A stretch of 17,756 bases of DNA from CAZEUZ01 sp964515805 (GCA_964515805.1 CAZEUZ010000092.1:1-17756); one strand, 5' to 3'. Shown: positions 1 through 6,513, numbered from the stretch's first letter. Notes: generated by a model from the sequence alone, not told the origin. Program-made: numbers and translations.

Positions 1-222
1 GGGCTGTTGTGGAACGGCGAGCAGGCATTGGCTTTGGGTTTAATTGATGGATTGGGCAGTGCGAGTTATGTGGCTCGCCAAATTATCGGCACAGAAGAAA
101 TTCACGACTACACTCCGCGACTGTCACCTATCGAAGAAATAACTCAAAGATTTGGTGTCGCTGTAGGCAGTGGTATCGCAAAATTCTTGGGTTTTTCCGG
201 TAGGAATCTATCTGTCCAGTAA
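1..222 (+). CDS. sppA: C-terminal end of S49-family signal peptide peptidase (SppA-like), partial at window edge
   Basis: Only the last 73 codons are in the window; the frame is open from base 1 and ends in TAA at 220-222. The visible protein starts GLLWNGEQALALGLIDGLG, the pattern of S49 peptidases just after the catalytic core (a W/G-E-A-L-GL-D-G-G segment), followed by a YVAR helix and a short tail ending near FGVAVGSGIAKFLGF. SppA-type enzymes are membrane-bound serine proteases that degrade cleaved signal peptides; the catalytic Ser and Lys lie upstream of the window, so activity cannot be judged. An sppA-like gene lies close to yceD-rpmF in Pseudomonas-type genomes, which supports the call. 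A maf-like gene sometimes found between them is absent; yceD follows after 134 bp. It could also be an SohB-type S49 protease. Confidence 0.8.
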   Translation, partial: GLLWNGEQALALGLIDGLGSASYVARQIIGTEEIHDYTPRLSPIEEITQRFGVAVGSGIAKFLGFSGRNLSVQ

Positions 223-254
223 CACCCAAACGTAGCAACTTGACTAGTTAAAGA

Positions 255-272
255 ATGTCACCACAGTGACAT
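255..272. promoter_or_regulatory. Perfect inverted repeat ATGTCAC-CACA-GTGACAT, possible operator
   Basis: Two 7-bp arms are separated by 4 bp in the gap between the sppA-like gene and yceD, about 47 bp upstream of the strong promoter at 319-347. There is no T-run after it, so it does not look like a terminator. The symmetry suits a dimeric DNA-binding protein. I cannot assign it to a known regulator; it does not match the FabR or FadR consensus as I know them. Confidence 0.35.
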
Positions 273-318
273 CGATCAAGGTAAAAGACGGGATTTAACG
301 GTTATTTGATTTTTTACT

Positions 319-347
319 TTGACAGCAACAAGGATAATCCCTATGAT
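319..347 (+). promoter_or_regulatory. Strong sigma-70 promoter for yceD-rpmF with GC-rich discriminator
   Basis: TTGACA at 319-324, a 17-bp spacer and TATGAT at 342-347 give 6/6 and 5/6 consensus matches at ideal spacing, with an AT-rich stretch upstream. The bases after the -10 are GCCGCG, a GC-rich discriminator of the kind found at stringently controlled (ppGpp-repressed) promoters, which would suit a ribosomal protein operon. The predicted start of transcription is about 354, only three bases before the ATG chosen for yceD. Confidence 0.65.
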
Positions 348-356
348 GCCGCGCTT

Positions 357-932
357 ATGTCGAGTAGTTTATCACAAAGACGACTACCCCGTTATGTCTG
401 CCCTCGTAAATTTGTTAATCTTGGTGTAGAAATTTCGGCGAGTGTAGCTATTTCGGAATTGAGTCGCTTGTGTGGTCTGCTCGCTAATAGTAACGGTGAT
501 GCTACCGTGAATTTGACATTCTCCGAGGATTGTCAGCACGATGGTCAGCTCAACGGTAATGCTGCTGCCGAGATGTCTTTGACCTGCCAGCGCTGTTTGG
601 CAGTTTTCAGTTTGCCTGTTGAATGCCGATTCGCGCTAATGATGGTAAATTCGGAACAACAGGCTGTAGATTTGTCCGATCCTTGGGAACCCCTGTTCAT
701 TGGTGACCGGCAAATCGATTTGCATCAATTGATTGAAGACGAGCTTTTACTGGCGTTGCCATCGGTGGCCTACCACCCACAGGGTTGCGTAAATCCTGAC
801 ATGCTGTCATATAGTGGCCGTCCGGATAGTAATTCGGTCGATCATGAAGCAGACCAGAACGAACTAGTAATAGAGGAGCGATTAGGTAATCCATTTGAAA
901 TACTGAAAGCTCTAAAAAAACCAAACAATTAA
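357..932 (+). CDS. yceD: YceD/DUF177 family protein (23S rRNA accumulation protein)
   Basis: This is a 191-residue protein of the DUF177 family, whose gene normally sits directly before rpmF; in E. coli it influences 23S rRNA levels, by a mechanism that is not settled. Visible hallmarks are the cysteine pair in LTCQRC (C77 and C80), the acidic IEDELLLALP segment, and the terminal NPFEILKALKK, which matches the NPFAVLASLK ending of E. coli YceD. The frame is open from a TTG at 306, but ATG 357 is preferred: the protein then begins MSSSLSQRRLP, close to the short lead-in and Leu-Pro of relatives, and the promoter at 319-347 would lie inside any longer version. There is no ribosome binding site before ATG 357, so the message may be leaderless. 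rpmF follows after 72 bp. Confidence 0.85.
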   Translation: MSSSLSQRRLPRYVCPRKFVNLGVEISASVAISELSRLCGLLANSNGDATVNLTFSEDCQHDGQLNGNAAAEMSLTCQRCLAVFSLPVECRFALMMVNSEQQAVDLSDPWEPLFIGDRQIDLHQLIEDELLLALPSVAYHPQGCVNPDMLSYSGRPDSNSVDHEADQNELVIEERLGNPFEILKALKKPNN

Positions 933-1004
933 TTACCCGTTAATCATTAAATAGTAGTACCAATAAATTTAGTTTATACAAGCGTTGATATTAGGGAGTA
1001 ACAA

Positions 1005-1172
1005 ATGGCAGTACAGAAAAGTAAGAAAACGCGTTCGCGTCGAGGTATGAGACGTTCACATGATGCTTTAAAAGACAATAATGCGTTTTCTGTTGACCAA
1101 ACTACTGGAGAAAAGCATCGACGTCATCATATGACCGCTGATGGTTTCTATCGAGGTCAGAAGATCACTTGA
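1005..1172 (+). CDS. rpmF: 50S ribosomal protein L32
   Basis: This 55-residue basic protein begins MAVQKSKKTRSRRGMRRSHD and contains SVDQTTGEKH and HHMTADGFYRG, aligning over its whole length with E. coli L32 (57 residues). L32 binds 23S rRNA in the large subunit. The ATG follows GGGAG at 994-998 with suitable spacing. The CxxC zinc-ribbon pairs found in some bacterial L32 proteins are absent, so this is the zinc-independent form. It lies between yceD and fabD, the usual linkage of L32 with fatty acid synthesis, but plsX, which normally follows rpmF, is missing: only 33 bp separate the rpmF stop from the fabD start. Confidence 0.97.
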   Translation: MAVQKSKKTRSRRGMRRSHDALKDNNAFSVDQTTGEKHRRHHMTADGFYRGQKIT

Positions 1173-1205
1173 ATAAATTAATTGCAGGTGAGGTTTACTG
1201 AAGTT

Positions 1206-2183
1206 ATGGCGCCAGCAGACAATTTAGCACTGGTTTTTCCCGGCCAAGGGTCTCAAGCATTAGGCATGTTAAACTCATTCCATGCTGAGTTTCCCGTTAT
1301 AGCCACTACTTTTTCTGAGGCTTCTGACGTACTCGGGTATGATCTATGGAAACTCACGCAAGAAGGACCGCTAGAAAAGCTTAACCTGACCGAATATACG
1401 CAACCGGCACTGTTAACTGCAAGTGTTGCTATTTGGCGTATTTGGCTACAAAAGGGCGGCATTCAGCCTGCGTTAATGTCTGGTCACAGCCTGGGGGAAT
1501 GGTCCGCTTTGGTTTGCTCTGGAGTTGTTGCTTTTGCCGATGCAGTTAAATTGGTTCAACATCGTGGTCGATTTATGCAGCAGGCTGTTCCTGAAGGTCA
1601 GGGTTCGATGGCTGCAATTCTTGGTTTAGATGATGCTGCTGTCAAAACTGCTTGTGATGATGCTATGCAAGAGCCATCTTTACAAGGATCGATAGTTTCA
1701 CCAGTAAATTTTAACTCTCCGGGCCAACTGGTTATTGCCGGAAATACATCTGCTGTAGAACGTGCAATAGTGTACTGCAAGAAGCTTGGAGCTAAGCGTG
1801 CAATGTTGCTTCCAGTGAGCGCACCCTTTCATACTGAATTAATGCGTTCTGCATCTGAAAAACTAGCGTCTCATCTAGATAGTGTAACTTTTAATATTCC
1901 CTCTATCCCCATAGTTCACAATGTCAATGCACGAATTGAACTTAATCCAAATAAGATTAAACAGTTGGTGATAGAACAAATTTATCATCCAGTTCTGTGG
2001 GTGAGTTGTGTTAAGACGCTGATTGATTCTGGAGTCACCCATATTGTTGAGTGTGGCCCGGGCAAGGTTTTAGCAGCGCTAGCCAAGCGCATTGATCGCT
2101 CGCTATCAATAGCAGTGACAGATACTGTGAGTGATTTTAACAATGCACTGCAACTTGAGTTATCTGATAAAAGGGTTGCCTGA
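1206..2183 (+). CDS. fabD: Malonyl-CoA:ACP transacylase
   Basis: FabD moves malonyl groups from CoA to the ACP phosphopantetheine, supplying the extender unit for fatty acid synthesis in the cytoplasm. The 325-residue protein shows FPGQGSQ (Q14), the nucleophile elbow GHSLGEW with Ser95, the RGRFMQ arginine, the catalytic histidine in SAPFHTELM (H209), and GPGKVLAAL near the end. E. coli FabD is 309 residues, so the length is normal. The frame is open from TTG 1182, but ATG 1206 gives the compact start MAPADNLALVFPGQG that fits the family; a GAGG lies at 1189-1192, rather far upstream. fabG follows after 86 bp with no terminator visible. Confidence 0.95.
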   Translation: MAPADNLALVFPGQGSQALGMLNSFHAEFPVIATTFSEASDVLGYDLWKLTQEGPLEKLNLTEYTQPALLTASVAIWRIWLQKGGIQPALMSGHSLGEWSALVCSGVVAFADAVKLVQHRGRFMQQAVPEGQGSMAAILGLDDAAVKTACDDAMQEPSLQGSIVSPVNFNSPGQLVIAGNTSAVERAIVYCKKLGAKRAMLLPVSAPFHTELMRSASEKLASHLDSVTFNIPSIPIVHNVNARIELNPNKIKQLVIEQIYHPVLWVSCVKTLIDSGVTHIVECGPGKVLAALAKRIDRSLSIAVTDTVSDFNNALQLELSDKRVA

Positions 2184-2269
2184 GAAACACCAACATGTCT
2201 TTTAATTTAGTGGGAACACCGCGTGCGTAAGTGTGGTTCTATTTGTATCCCGAATAGTGAGGAAAAACT

Positions 2270-3013
2270 ATGACCTCGGAATCTAAATTAGCACTGGTTA
2301 CAGGTGCTAGTCGTGGTATTGGTGCTGCTATTGCAGACAGCCTTGGCAGTATTGGCTTAAAAGTTATTGGAACTGCAACGACTAATGAGGGTGCTGCGGC
2401 TATATCCTCGCGCTTTGCCGAGAGAAATATTGAAGGTCAAGGCATGGTTTTAGACGTCAATGAGATTGACTCAGTCGATCGTCTTTTGGAAGAGGTAACG
2501 CAGACATATAGTGCGCCTGTTATACTTGTCAACAATGCAGGTATTACAAAAGATAATCTGTTGATGCGTATGTCCGAAAAAGAGTGGTCCACTGTCATAG
2601 ATACGAACCTGAATTCAATTTTTCGTCTCACTAAGGCGTGTCTACGGGGCATGACAAAAGCAAAGTGGGGTAGAATCGTAAATATTAGTTCGGTAGTTGG
2701 TTTCATGGGCAATGCAGGGCAATCTAACTACGCGGCTACCAAAGCAGCTATCGTTGGTTTTACGCGTGCGTTGGCCAAAGAAGTAGGGTCTCGAAACATT
2801 ACAGTCAATGCCGTGTCACCAGGCTTCATTGATACTGAGATGACTCGTGTTTTGCCGGAGGAGCAAAAAGAATTGATGTTGCAATCCATACCACTGGCGA
2901 GATTGGGTGAGCCAGAGGAAATAGCAGGCGTGGTATCTTTTCTAGTGAGTGAAGCAGGAAGTTACATCACCGGTGAAAATATTCATGTCAACGGTGGTAT
3001 GTACATGGGCTAA
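2270..3013 (+). CDS. fabG: 3-oxoacyl-[ACP] reductase
   Basis: FabG reduces 3-ketoacyl-ACP to 3-hydroxyacyl-ACP with NADPH, the first reduction of each elongation cycle. This 247-residue short-chain dehydrogenase has the nucleotide-binding TGASRGIG (12-18), NNAGIT, the catalytic serine in ISSVVG (S141), and YAATK (Y154, K158), and it ends in the typical ITGENIHVNGGMYMG. Similarity to E. coli FabG (244 residues) runs the whole length, including the DNLLMRM segment. The ATG is preceded by GAGG at about 2260-2263. It sits directly before acpP, so its substrates would be carried by the unusual anchored ACP encoded next door; nothing in the enzyme itself looks odd. Confidence 0.96.
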   Translation: MTSESKLALVTGASRGIGAAIADSLGSIGLKVIGTATTNEGAAAISSRFAERNIEGQGMVLDVNEIDSVDRLLEEVTQTYSAPVILVNNAGITKDNLLMRMSEKEWSTVIDTNLNSIFRLTKACLRGMTKAKWGRIVNISSVVGFMGNAGQSNYAATKAAIVGFTRALAKEVGSRNITVNAVSPGFIDTEMTRVLPEEQKELMLQSIPLARLGEPEEIAGVVSFLVSEAGSYITGENIHVNGGMYMG

Positions 3014-3081
3014 ATTAATCAGCTGCAGGTGACAGGTAAATTTCCGACAGTAGGATGAAATAACATTCATTAAATAAAAAG

Positions 3082-3110
3082 TTACAACTGTTTAACTTTC
3101 AATGTAAAAT
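3082..3110 (+). promoter_or_regulatory. Candidate acpP promoter
   Basis: TTACAA at 3082-3087, a 17-bp spacer and TAAAAT at 3105-3110, followed by GC-rich GCGCCTGCG. The -10 is a 5/6 match and the -35 is weak (3/6). It lies in the 194-bp gap before acpP, where a separate strong promoter is expected because ACP is needed in large excess over the enzymes. The implied leader is about 90 nt and ends in AGGAG at 3191-3195. Confidence 0.4.
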
Positions 3111-3207
3111 GCGCCTGCGTATTAATTCAGCTAATCGGCATAAACTGGTTAGTTACTGCCAGAATAACTATTTTCATTATTAAATATATTAGGAGTTCAA
3201 AATCATT

Positions 3208-4071
3208 ATGACTGACACTAAGACAAGTATTGAAGAACGTGTTAAAACTATTATTAAAGAGCAACTGGGTGTTAAAGAAGATGAAATAAAGATGGAATCT
3301 TCTTTCGTTGATGATCTGGGAGCTGATTCTCTCGATACCGTGGAGTTGGTGATGGCTCTTGAAGAAGCCTTTGATGCTGAAATCCCAGACAACGAAGCTG
3401 AATCTATTACCACTGTTCAGTTAGCAGTTGACTACATCAAAAAACAAATTGCGGAAAAACCTGATTCTCCGCAACCAGTTGAAGCTAAATCTAAAGAGGA
3501 ATCTGAATCCCAAGCAGAAAAAGTTGATTCGACTCAGTCTACTGGTAAGTCGGTTTCTCCGGCGACAGAGACATCAGCGGCAGTGGAAAGTACTAAAAAA
3601 GAAGAAGCTCAACCAGTGACAACGGAACCTAAGCAGCAGTCAACGGCACCACAAGGCAGTGACCAAGTCAGTGAAGATTCGGCGAAATCTAAATTTGTTC
3701 CAGTAGTATTAATCGTACTGGCCGTTTTACTGGTATTACTATGGCTTACTTCTGGGTCTGATGGAGATGAGGATGCTTCTATAGAAGCAACTCCGGCAGA
3801 ACAGGACGGTGCTCAACAGCAGGAACAAAGTGCAGATCAGCAAGTCGATCTCCAGCAACAACTTGAAAATCTGAAGCAACAGGCTACCGAAGAAGCTGAC
3901 AGCATACAGCAGCAGGCTGCTGAAGAAATCGATAGCTTAAAGCAACAAGCTAATGAAGAGGCAAATAGCCTACAACAAGGGCTTGACAGTTTGAAGCAAC
4001 AGATTGATGAAGGCATCGAAGGCCTGCAGCAACAGGACAGTGCACCACAAGAAGAGACCGGCCCACAGTAG
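3208..4071 (+). CDS. acpP: Acyl carrier protein with C-terminal linker, transmembrane helix and hendecad coiled coil
   Basis: Residues 1-82 are a canonical ACP: GVKEDEI, then DLGADSLDTVELVMALEE with the phosphopantetheine attachment Ser41, the acidic recognition helix, and EIPDNEAE. E. coli ACP stops at 78 residues; this frame runs to 287. Residues 83-162 are a Glu/Lys/Ser/Thr/Pro/Gln-rich linker, probably disordered. FVPVVLIVLAVLLVLLWL (163-180) is one clear transmembrane helix, with lysines before it and a DGDED cluster after it, so the ACP domain should be cytoplasmic and the C-terminus periplasmic. Residues 213-276 are Gln/Glu-rich 11-residue repeats predicting a coiled coil. There is no signal peptide. 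AGGAG at 3191-3195 precedes the ATG. The fabG-acpP-fabF context marks it as the housekeeping ACP locus. The domain calls are secure; the anchoring role is inferred. A second soluble ACP gene elsewhere, or proteolytic release of the ACP domain, remains possible. Confidence 0.93.
   Translation: MTDTKTSIEERVKTIIKEQLGVKEDEIKMESSFVDDLGADSLDTVELVMALEEAFDAEIPDNEAESITTVQLAVDYIKKQIAEKPDSPQPVEAKSKEESESQAEKVDSTQSTGKSVSPATETSAAVESTKKEEAQPVTTEPKQQSTAPQGSDQVSEDSAKSKFVPVVLIVLAVLLVLLWLTSGSDGDEDASIEATPAEQDGAQQQEQSADQQVDLQQQLENLKQQATEEADSIQQQAAEEIDSLKQQANEEANSLQQGLDSLKQQIDEGIEGLQQQDSAPQEETGPQ
3871..4035 (+). repeat. 33-bp (11-codon) in-frame repeats encoding a hendecad coiled coil
   Basis: The units start at 3871, 3904 and 3937 (33 bp each), then 3970 (a 21-bp heptad unit), 3991 (33 bp) and a partial unit at 4024. 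The protein pattern is L-K-Q-Q-A-x-E-E-A/I-D-S, with hydrophobic residues at positions 1, 5 and 9 of 11 (222/226/230, 233/237/241, 244/248/252, 262/266/270). That is the 4-4-3 spacing of hendecad coiled coils, broken once by a heptad (255/259/262). The first leucine/isoleucine is coded successively by CTG, ATA, TTA, CTA, TTG and CTG, so the repeats have drifted synonymously while the protein pattern persisted. Confidence 0.8.
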
Positions 4072-4109
4072 CAAATATAATAAATTAACTAGTTGAGAAG
4101 TTAGACAAA

Positions 4110-4155
4110 AAGAAGGTATAGGCTAAACAGACAGCTTTGTGAACTATGCCTTCTT
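4110..4155 (+). terminator. Stem-loop between acpP and fabF, terminator or attenuator
   Basis: AAGAAGGTATAG (4110-4121) pairs with CTATGCCTTCTT (4144-4155): twelve base pairs including one G-U, with a 22-nt loop. An A-run precedes the left arm and the right arm ends TTCTT, so it could act in either direction, though the U-tract is short. Lying 38 bp after the acpP stop, it would let acpP be expressed above fabF. Confidence 0.55.
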
Positions 4156-4221
4156 AAACTCACTTCTTATTAGTTACTGAAATACGGGACTGATTACAGG
4201 GTAATAATTAACGAGGCTTAT

Positions 4222-5454
4222 GTGAGACGTATCGCTGTTACCGGTATGGGGATGATATCTCCAGTTGGAAATAATGTCGCTGATACGTGGGATGCTATCA
4301 TTAATGGGCGTAGTGGTGTCACTACTATTGATTCGTTTGACGTTAGTGATTTTAGTACTAAGTTTAGCGCTGCAGTAAAAAATCTCGATGTTGATAAATA
4401 TTTATCCCGTAAGGAATGCCGTAAAATAGATCCCTTTATTCAGTACGGTATAGTCGCCGGTATCCAAGCCATTGACGATTCTGGATTAGAAATCACCACT
4501 GAAAATGCCGATCGAATAGGTGCAGTGATTGGCTCTGGTATCGGTGGTCTTCAGACCATTGAAGAAAATGCCCACACGCTACAAAATAAAGGCCCTAGAC
4601 GTATATCGCCTTTCTTTGTTCCAGGCGCCATCATCAATATGGTTGCCGGTAACTTGTCGATAAAATACGGTTTCAAGGGGCCAAATTTAGCAGTAACCAC
4701 TGCCTGCACAACGGGAACTCATAGTATCGGTCTGGCAGCTCGTTCTATTCGCTATGGCGATGCAGATGTGATGATTGCCGGTGGTTCCGAAATGGGATGT
4801 ACCCCAATGGGACTTGGAGGCTTTGCCGCAGCTAGAGCACTGTCTACTCGCAATAATGATCCACAAGGCGCATCCCGGCCATGGGATAAAGACCGGGATG
4901 GTTTTGTCCTCGGTGATGGTGCAGGTATTCTAGTGCTTGAGGAATTAGAGCACGCCAAAGCCCGAGGCGCCAAGCTTTACGCTGAAGTTGTTGGTTTTGG
5001 TATGAGTGGTGATGCTTCCCATATTACCCTACCTCCTGGGGATGGCTCTGGAGCTGCTTTGTCAATGGCTAATGCACTAAGAGATGCTCGAATAGATGTT
5101 CAAGACGTACAGTATGTGAACGCTCACGGCACCTCCACGCCTGCCGGTGATAAAGCCGAGTGTGTAGCAATAAAATCTGTATTCGGAGCTGATGCCCGAA
5201 ATCTGGCCATCAGCTCGACCAAGTCAATGATTGGTCACTTATTAGGCGCTGCCGGTGCGGTAGAAGCAATCTTCAGTATTTTGTCGATTCGCGATCAAGT
5301 GGCACCGCCAACGATCAATCTCGATAACCCTGATGAAGAGTGCGACCTTAATTTAGTGCCCAAACAAGCACAACAAATGCCTATTGATACAGTGCTTTCT
5401 AATTCATTTGGTTTTGGTGGGACCAACGGTTCACTGCTGTTTAAACGATTATAA
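4222..5454 (+). CDS. fabF: 3-oxoacyl-[ACP] synthase II
   Basis: FabF condenses malonyl-ACP with acyl-ACP to lengthen the chain, and in gammaproteobacteria controls palmitoleate-to-vaccenate elongation. The 410-residue protein (E. coli: 413) has the complete Cys-His-His set: C162 in TTACTTGTHS, H302 in NAHGTSTPAGD and H339 in SMIGHLLGAAG, with Lys334 and the closing SFGFGGTNGSL. The start is GTG at 4222 after ACGAGG (4211-4216), giving MRRIAVTGMGMISPVGN as in the family; the overlapping ATG at 4220 is followed at once by TGA. It lies downstream of the anchored ACP and a hairpin. No fabH is present in the window. Confidence 0.96.
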   Translation: MRRIAVTGMGMISPVGNNVADTWDAIINGRSGVTTIDSFDVSDFSTKFSAAVKNLDVDKYLSRKECRKIDPFIQYGIVAGIQAIDDSGLEITTENADRIGAVIGSGIGGLQTIEENAHTLQNKGPRRISPFFVPGAIINMVAGNLSIKYGFKGPNLAVTTACTTGTHSIGLAARSIRYGDADVMIAGGSEMGCTPMGLGGFAAARALSTRNNDPQGASRPWDKDRDGFVLGDGAGILVLEELEHAKARGAKLYAEVVGFGMSGDASHITLPPGDGSGAALSMANALRDARIDVQDVQYVNAHGTSTPAGDKAECVAIKSVFGADARNLAISSTKSMIGHLLGAAGAVEAIFSILSIRDQVAPPTINLDNPDEECDLNLVPKQAQQMPIDTVLSNSFGFGGTNGSLLFKRL

Positions 5455-5471
5455 TCAAGAACGGTTGCGCA

Positions 5472-5541
5472 CCTTACTAACATCGTAACACCTCACTAAC
5501 GCTGTTCTATTTTTCCCCACTAACTTATCCCACTGACTTAT
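5472..5541. repeat. Degenerate CC-NN-ACTAAC repeats before pabC
   Basis: CCTTACTAAC (5472-5481), CCTCACTAAC (5491-5500) and CCCCACTAAC (5515-5524) are followed by a near-perfect 13-bp tandem, CCCACTAACTTAT at 5516-5528 and CCCACTGACTTAT at 5529-5541. The last copy overlaps the -35 element of the possible pabC promoter. They could be direct-repeat sites for a regulator; no known motif is recognised. Confidence 0.4.
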
Positions 5542-5562
5542 ACAGTTACGTCTAAATATAAG
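5533..5562 (+). promoter_or_regulatory. Possible pabC promoter
   Basis: CTGACT at 5533-5538 (4/6), an 18-bp spacer and TATAAG at 5557-5562 (5/6) in the 159-bp fabF-pabC gap. The implied start, near 5569, leaves a 45-nt leader. A short hairpin, CAGTT-GTACA-AACTG (5594-5608), sits just before the pabC ATG, where no good ribosome binding site is visible. Confidence 0.35.
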
Positions 5563-5613
5563 AAAACTGATAACTATGTTGCAATAACAGTATCAGTTGT
5601 ACAAACTGCCATA

Positions 5614-6513
5614 ATGGAAAAAATAAGCACTACCGCAATAATTAATGGCGTCGCTAATAACACCATCTCCGTGTTGGATAGAGGGTTTAATTATGGTGAC
5701 GGCTTATTCGAAACGATGCTTGCAGTTGGTGAAGATATTCCCTTTTGGCAGCTGCATTACGACCGCTTGTGTCGAGGCATGCAGGCGCTTGATATTCCTC
5801 TTGAACTCCCTGTTTTGACTAGGCAAATGCGAGTGGTTTTAGACAGTATCAATCTCATGGAATCCGAACGAGTGGTTGTCAAACTGATAGTAACTCGTGG
5901 TGAAGGTGGGCGCGGTTATCAGTCTCCGGAACAGATTAAACCTAATCTGATTACACTATTTACACCTTTTTTGCCTGATGTGTTGACGGAAGAAGGTGTA
6001 AAAGTACACTATTGTCAACAACTATTGCCACCGCAACCATTGCCAGGTATCAAATCGCTCAATCAATTAACTTATGTGCTGGCCAGTCAGGAACGCTTGC
6101 ATTCTGACTATGCAGAAGGTTTATTATTTAATAAACAGGAGCAATTGGTAGAGGCAACAGCACGCAATGTCTTTTTAGTCGACAAAAATAAGACTTTGTT
6201 AACACCTAAACTAAATAGATACGGTATTGAGGGAATAATGCGTCGATTGATTATCGATACTATTGCACCTGCGCTTGACATTACTGTCAGGCAGACTGCC
6301 ATCAATAAAGCCGATATAGTTAACGCTCAGGAATTTTTTCTGACTAATAGCGTAACTCAAATTTGGCCAGTTGTCGGTTGTGAGGGTAGACAATGGTGTC
6401 AAGGGCCCATAACAATGGCGATTAAACATGCAGTGTCAAAGTTTCTACAAAATGAAAAGCGTTTTTGTTGCCGTGAGCATACCGCTATGTGGACTGCTGC
6501 TAGCCTAGACTGA
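5614..6513 (+). CDS. pabC: Aminodeoxychorismate lyase (PLP fold type IV)
   Basis: PabC splits 4-amino-4-deoxychorismate into p-aminobenzoate and pyruvate for folate synthesis. The protein shows the fold-type-IV start NGVANNTISVLDRGFNYGDGLFET cut short as ...DRGFNYGDGLFET (residues ~22-34), the PLP lysine in PGIKSLNQLTYV (K147), LVEATARNVFLV, and LTNSVTQIWPV near the end. At 299 residues it is about 30 longer than E. coli PabC, because of a tail rich in Cys/His/Trp after the conserved AIKHAV helix. The stop overlaps the mltG start by one base (TGATG), so the two are translationally coupled, the usual pabC-mltG arrangement. A branched-chain or D-amino acid aminotransferase is the alternative; the neighbours argue for PabC. 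Confidence 0.88.
   Translation: MEKISTTAIINGVANNTISVLDRGFNYGDGLFETMLAVGEDIPFWQLHYDRLCRGMQALDIPLELPVLTRQMRVVLDSINLMESERVVVKLIVTRGEGGRGYQSPEQIKPNLITLFTPFLPDVLTEEGVKVHYCQQLLPPQPLPGIKSLNQLTYVLASQERLHSDYAEGLLFNKQEQLVEATARNVFLVDKNKTLLTPKLNRYGIEGIMRRLIIDTIAPALDITVRQTAINKADIVNAQEFFLTNSVTQIWPVVGCEGRQWCQGPITMAIKHAVSKFLQNEKRFCCREHTAMWTAASLD

Noticed and set aside
255..272. Intrinsic terminator of the sppA-like gene
   Set aside because: The palindrome is not followed by a T-run.
306..356. Longer yceD start at TTG 306
   Set aside because: The extra residues do not resemble the family start, and a near-consensus promoter lies inside this stretch.
343..432. Short ORF from ATG 343 with AAGGA upstream
   Set aside because: Ends after about 29 codons, has no family resemblance, and runs out of frame through the conserved yceD start.
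2195..2230. 11-codon ORF between fabD and fabG (MSFNLVGTPRA)
   Set aside because: No Shine-Dalgarno and no sign of a leader peptide function; it fits chance.
3428..3619. 63-codon lysine/arginine/leucine-rich ORF overlapping acpP in another frame
   Set aside because: Its composition is what a +1 reading of the GAA/AAA-rich ACP linker gives; no ribosome binding site, and the acpP frame has clear protein-level constraint.
3865..4035. Possible CRISPR-like or satellite repeat
   Set aside because: The 33-bp periodicity is in frame, has no spacers, and translates into a regular coiled-coil repeat.
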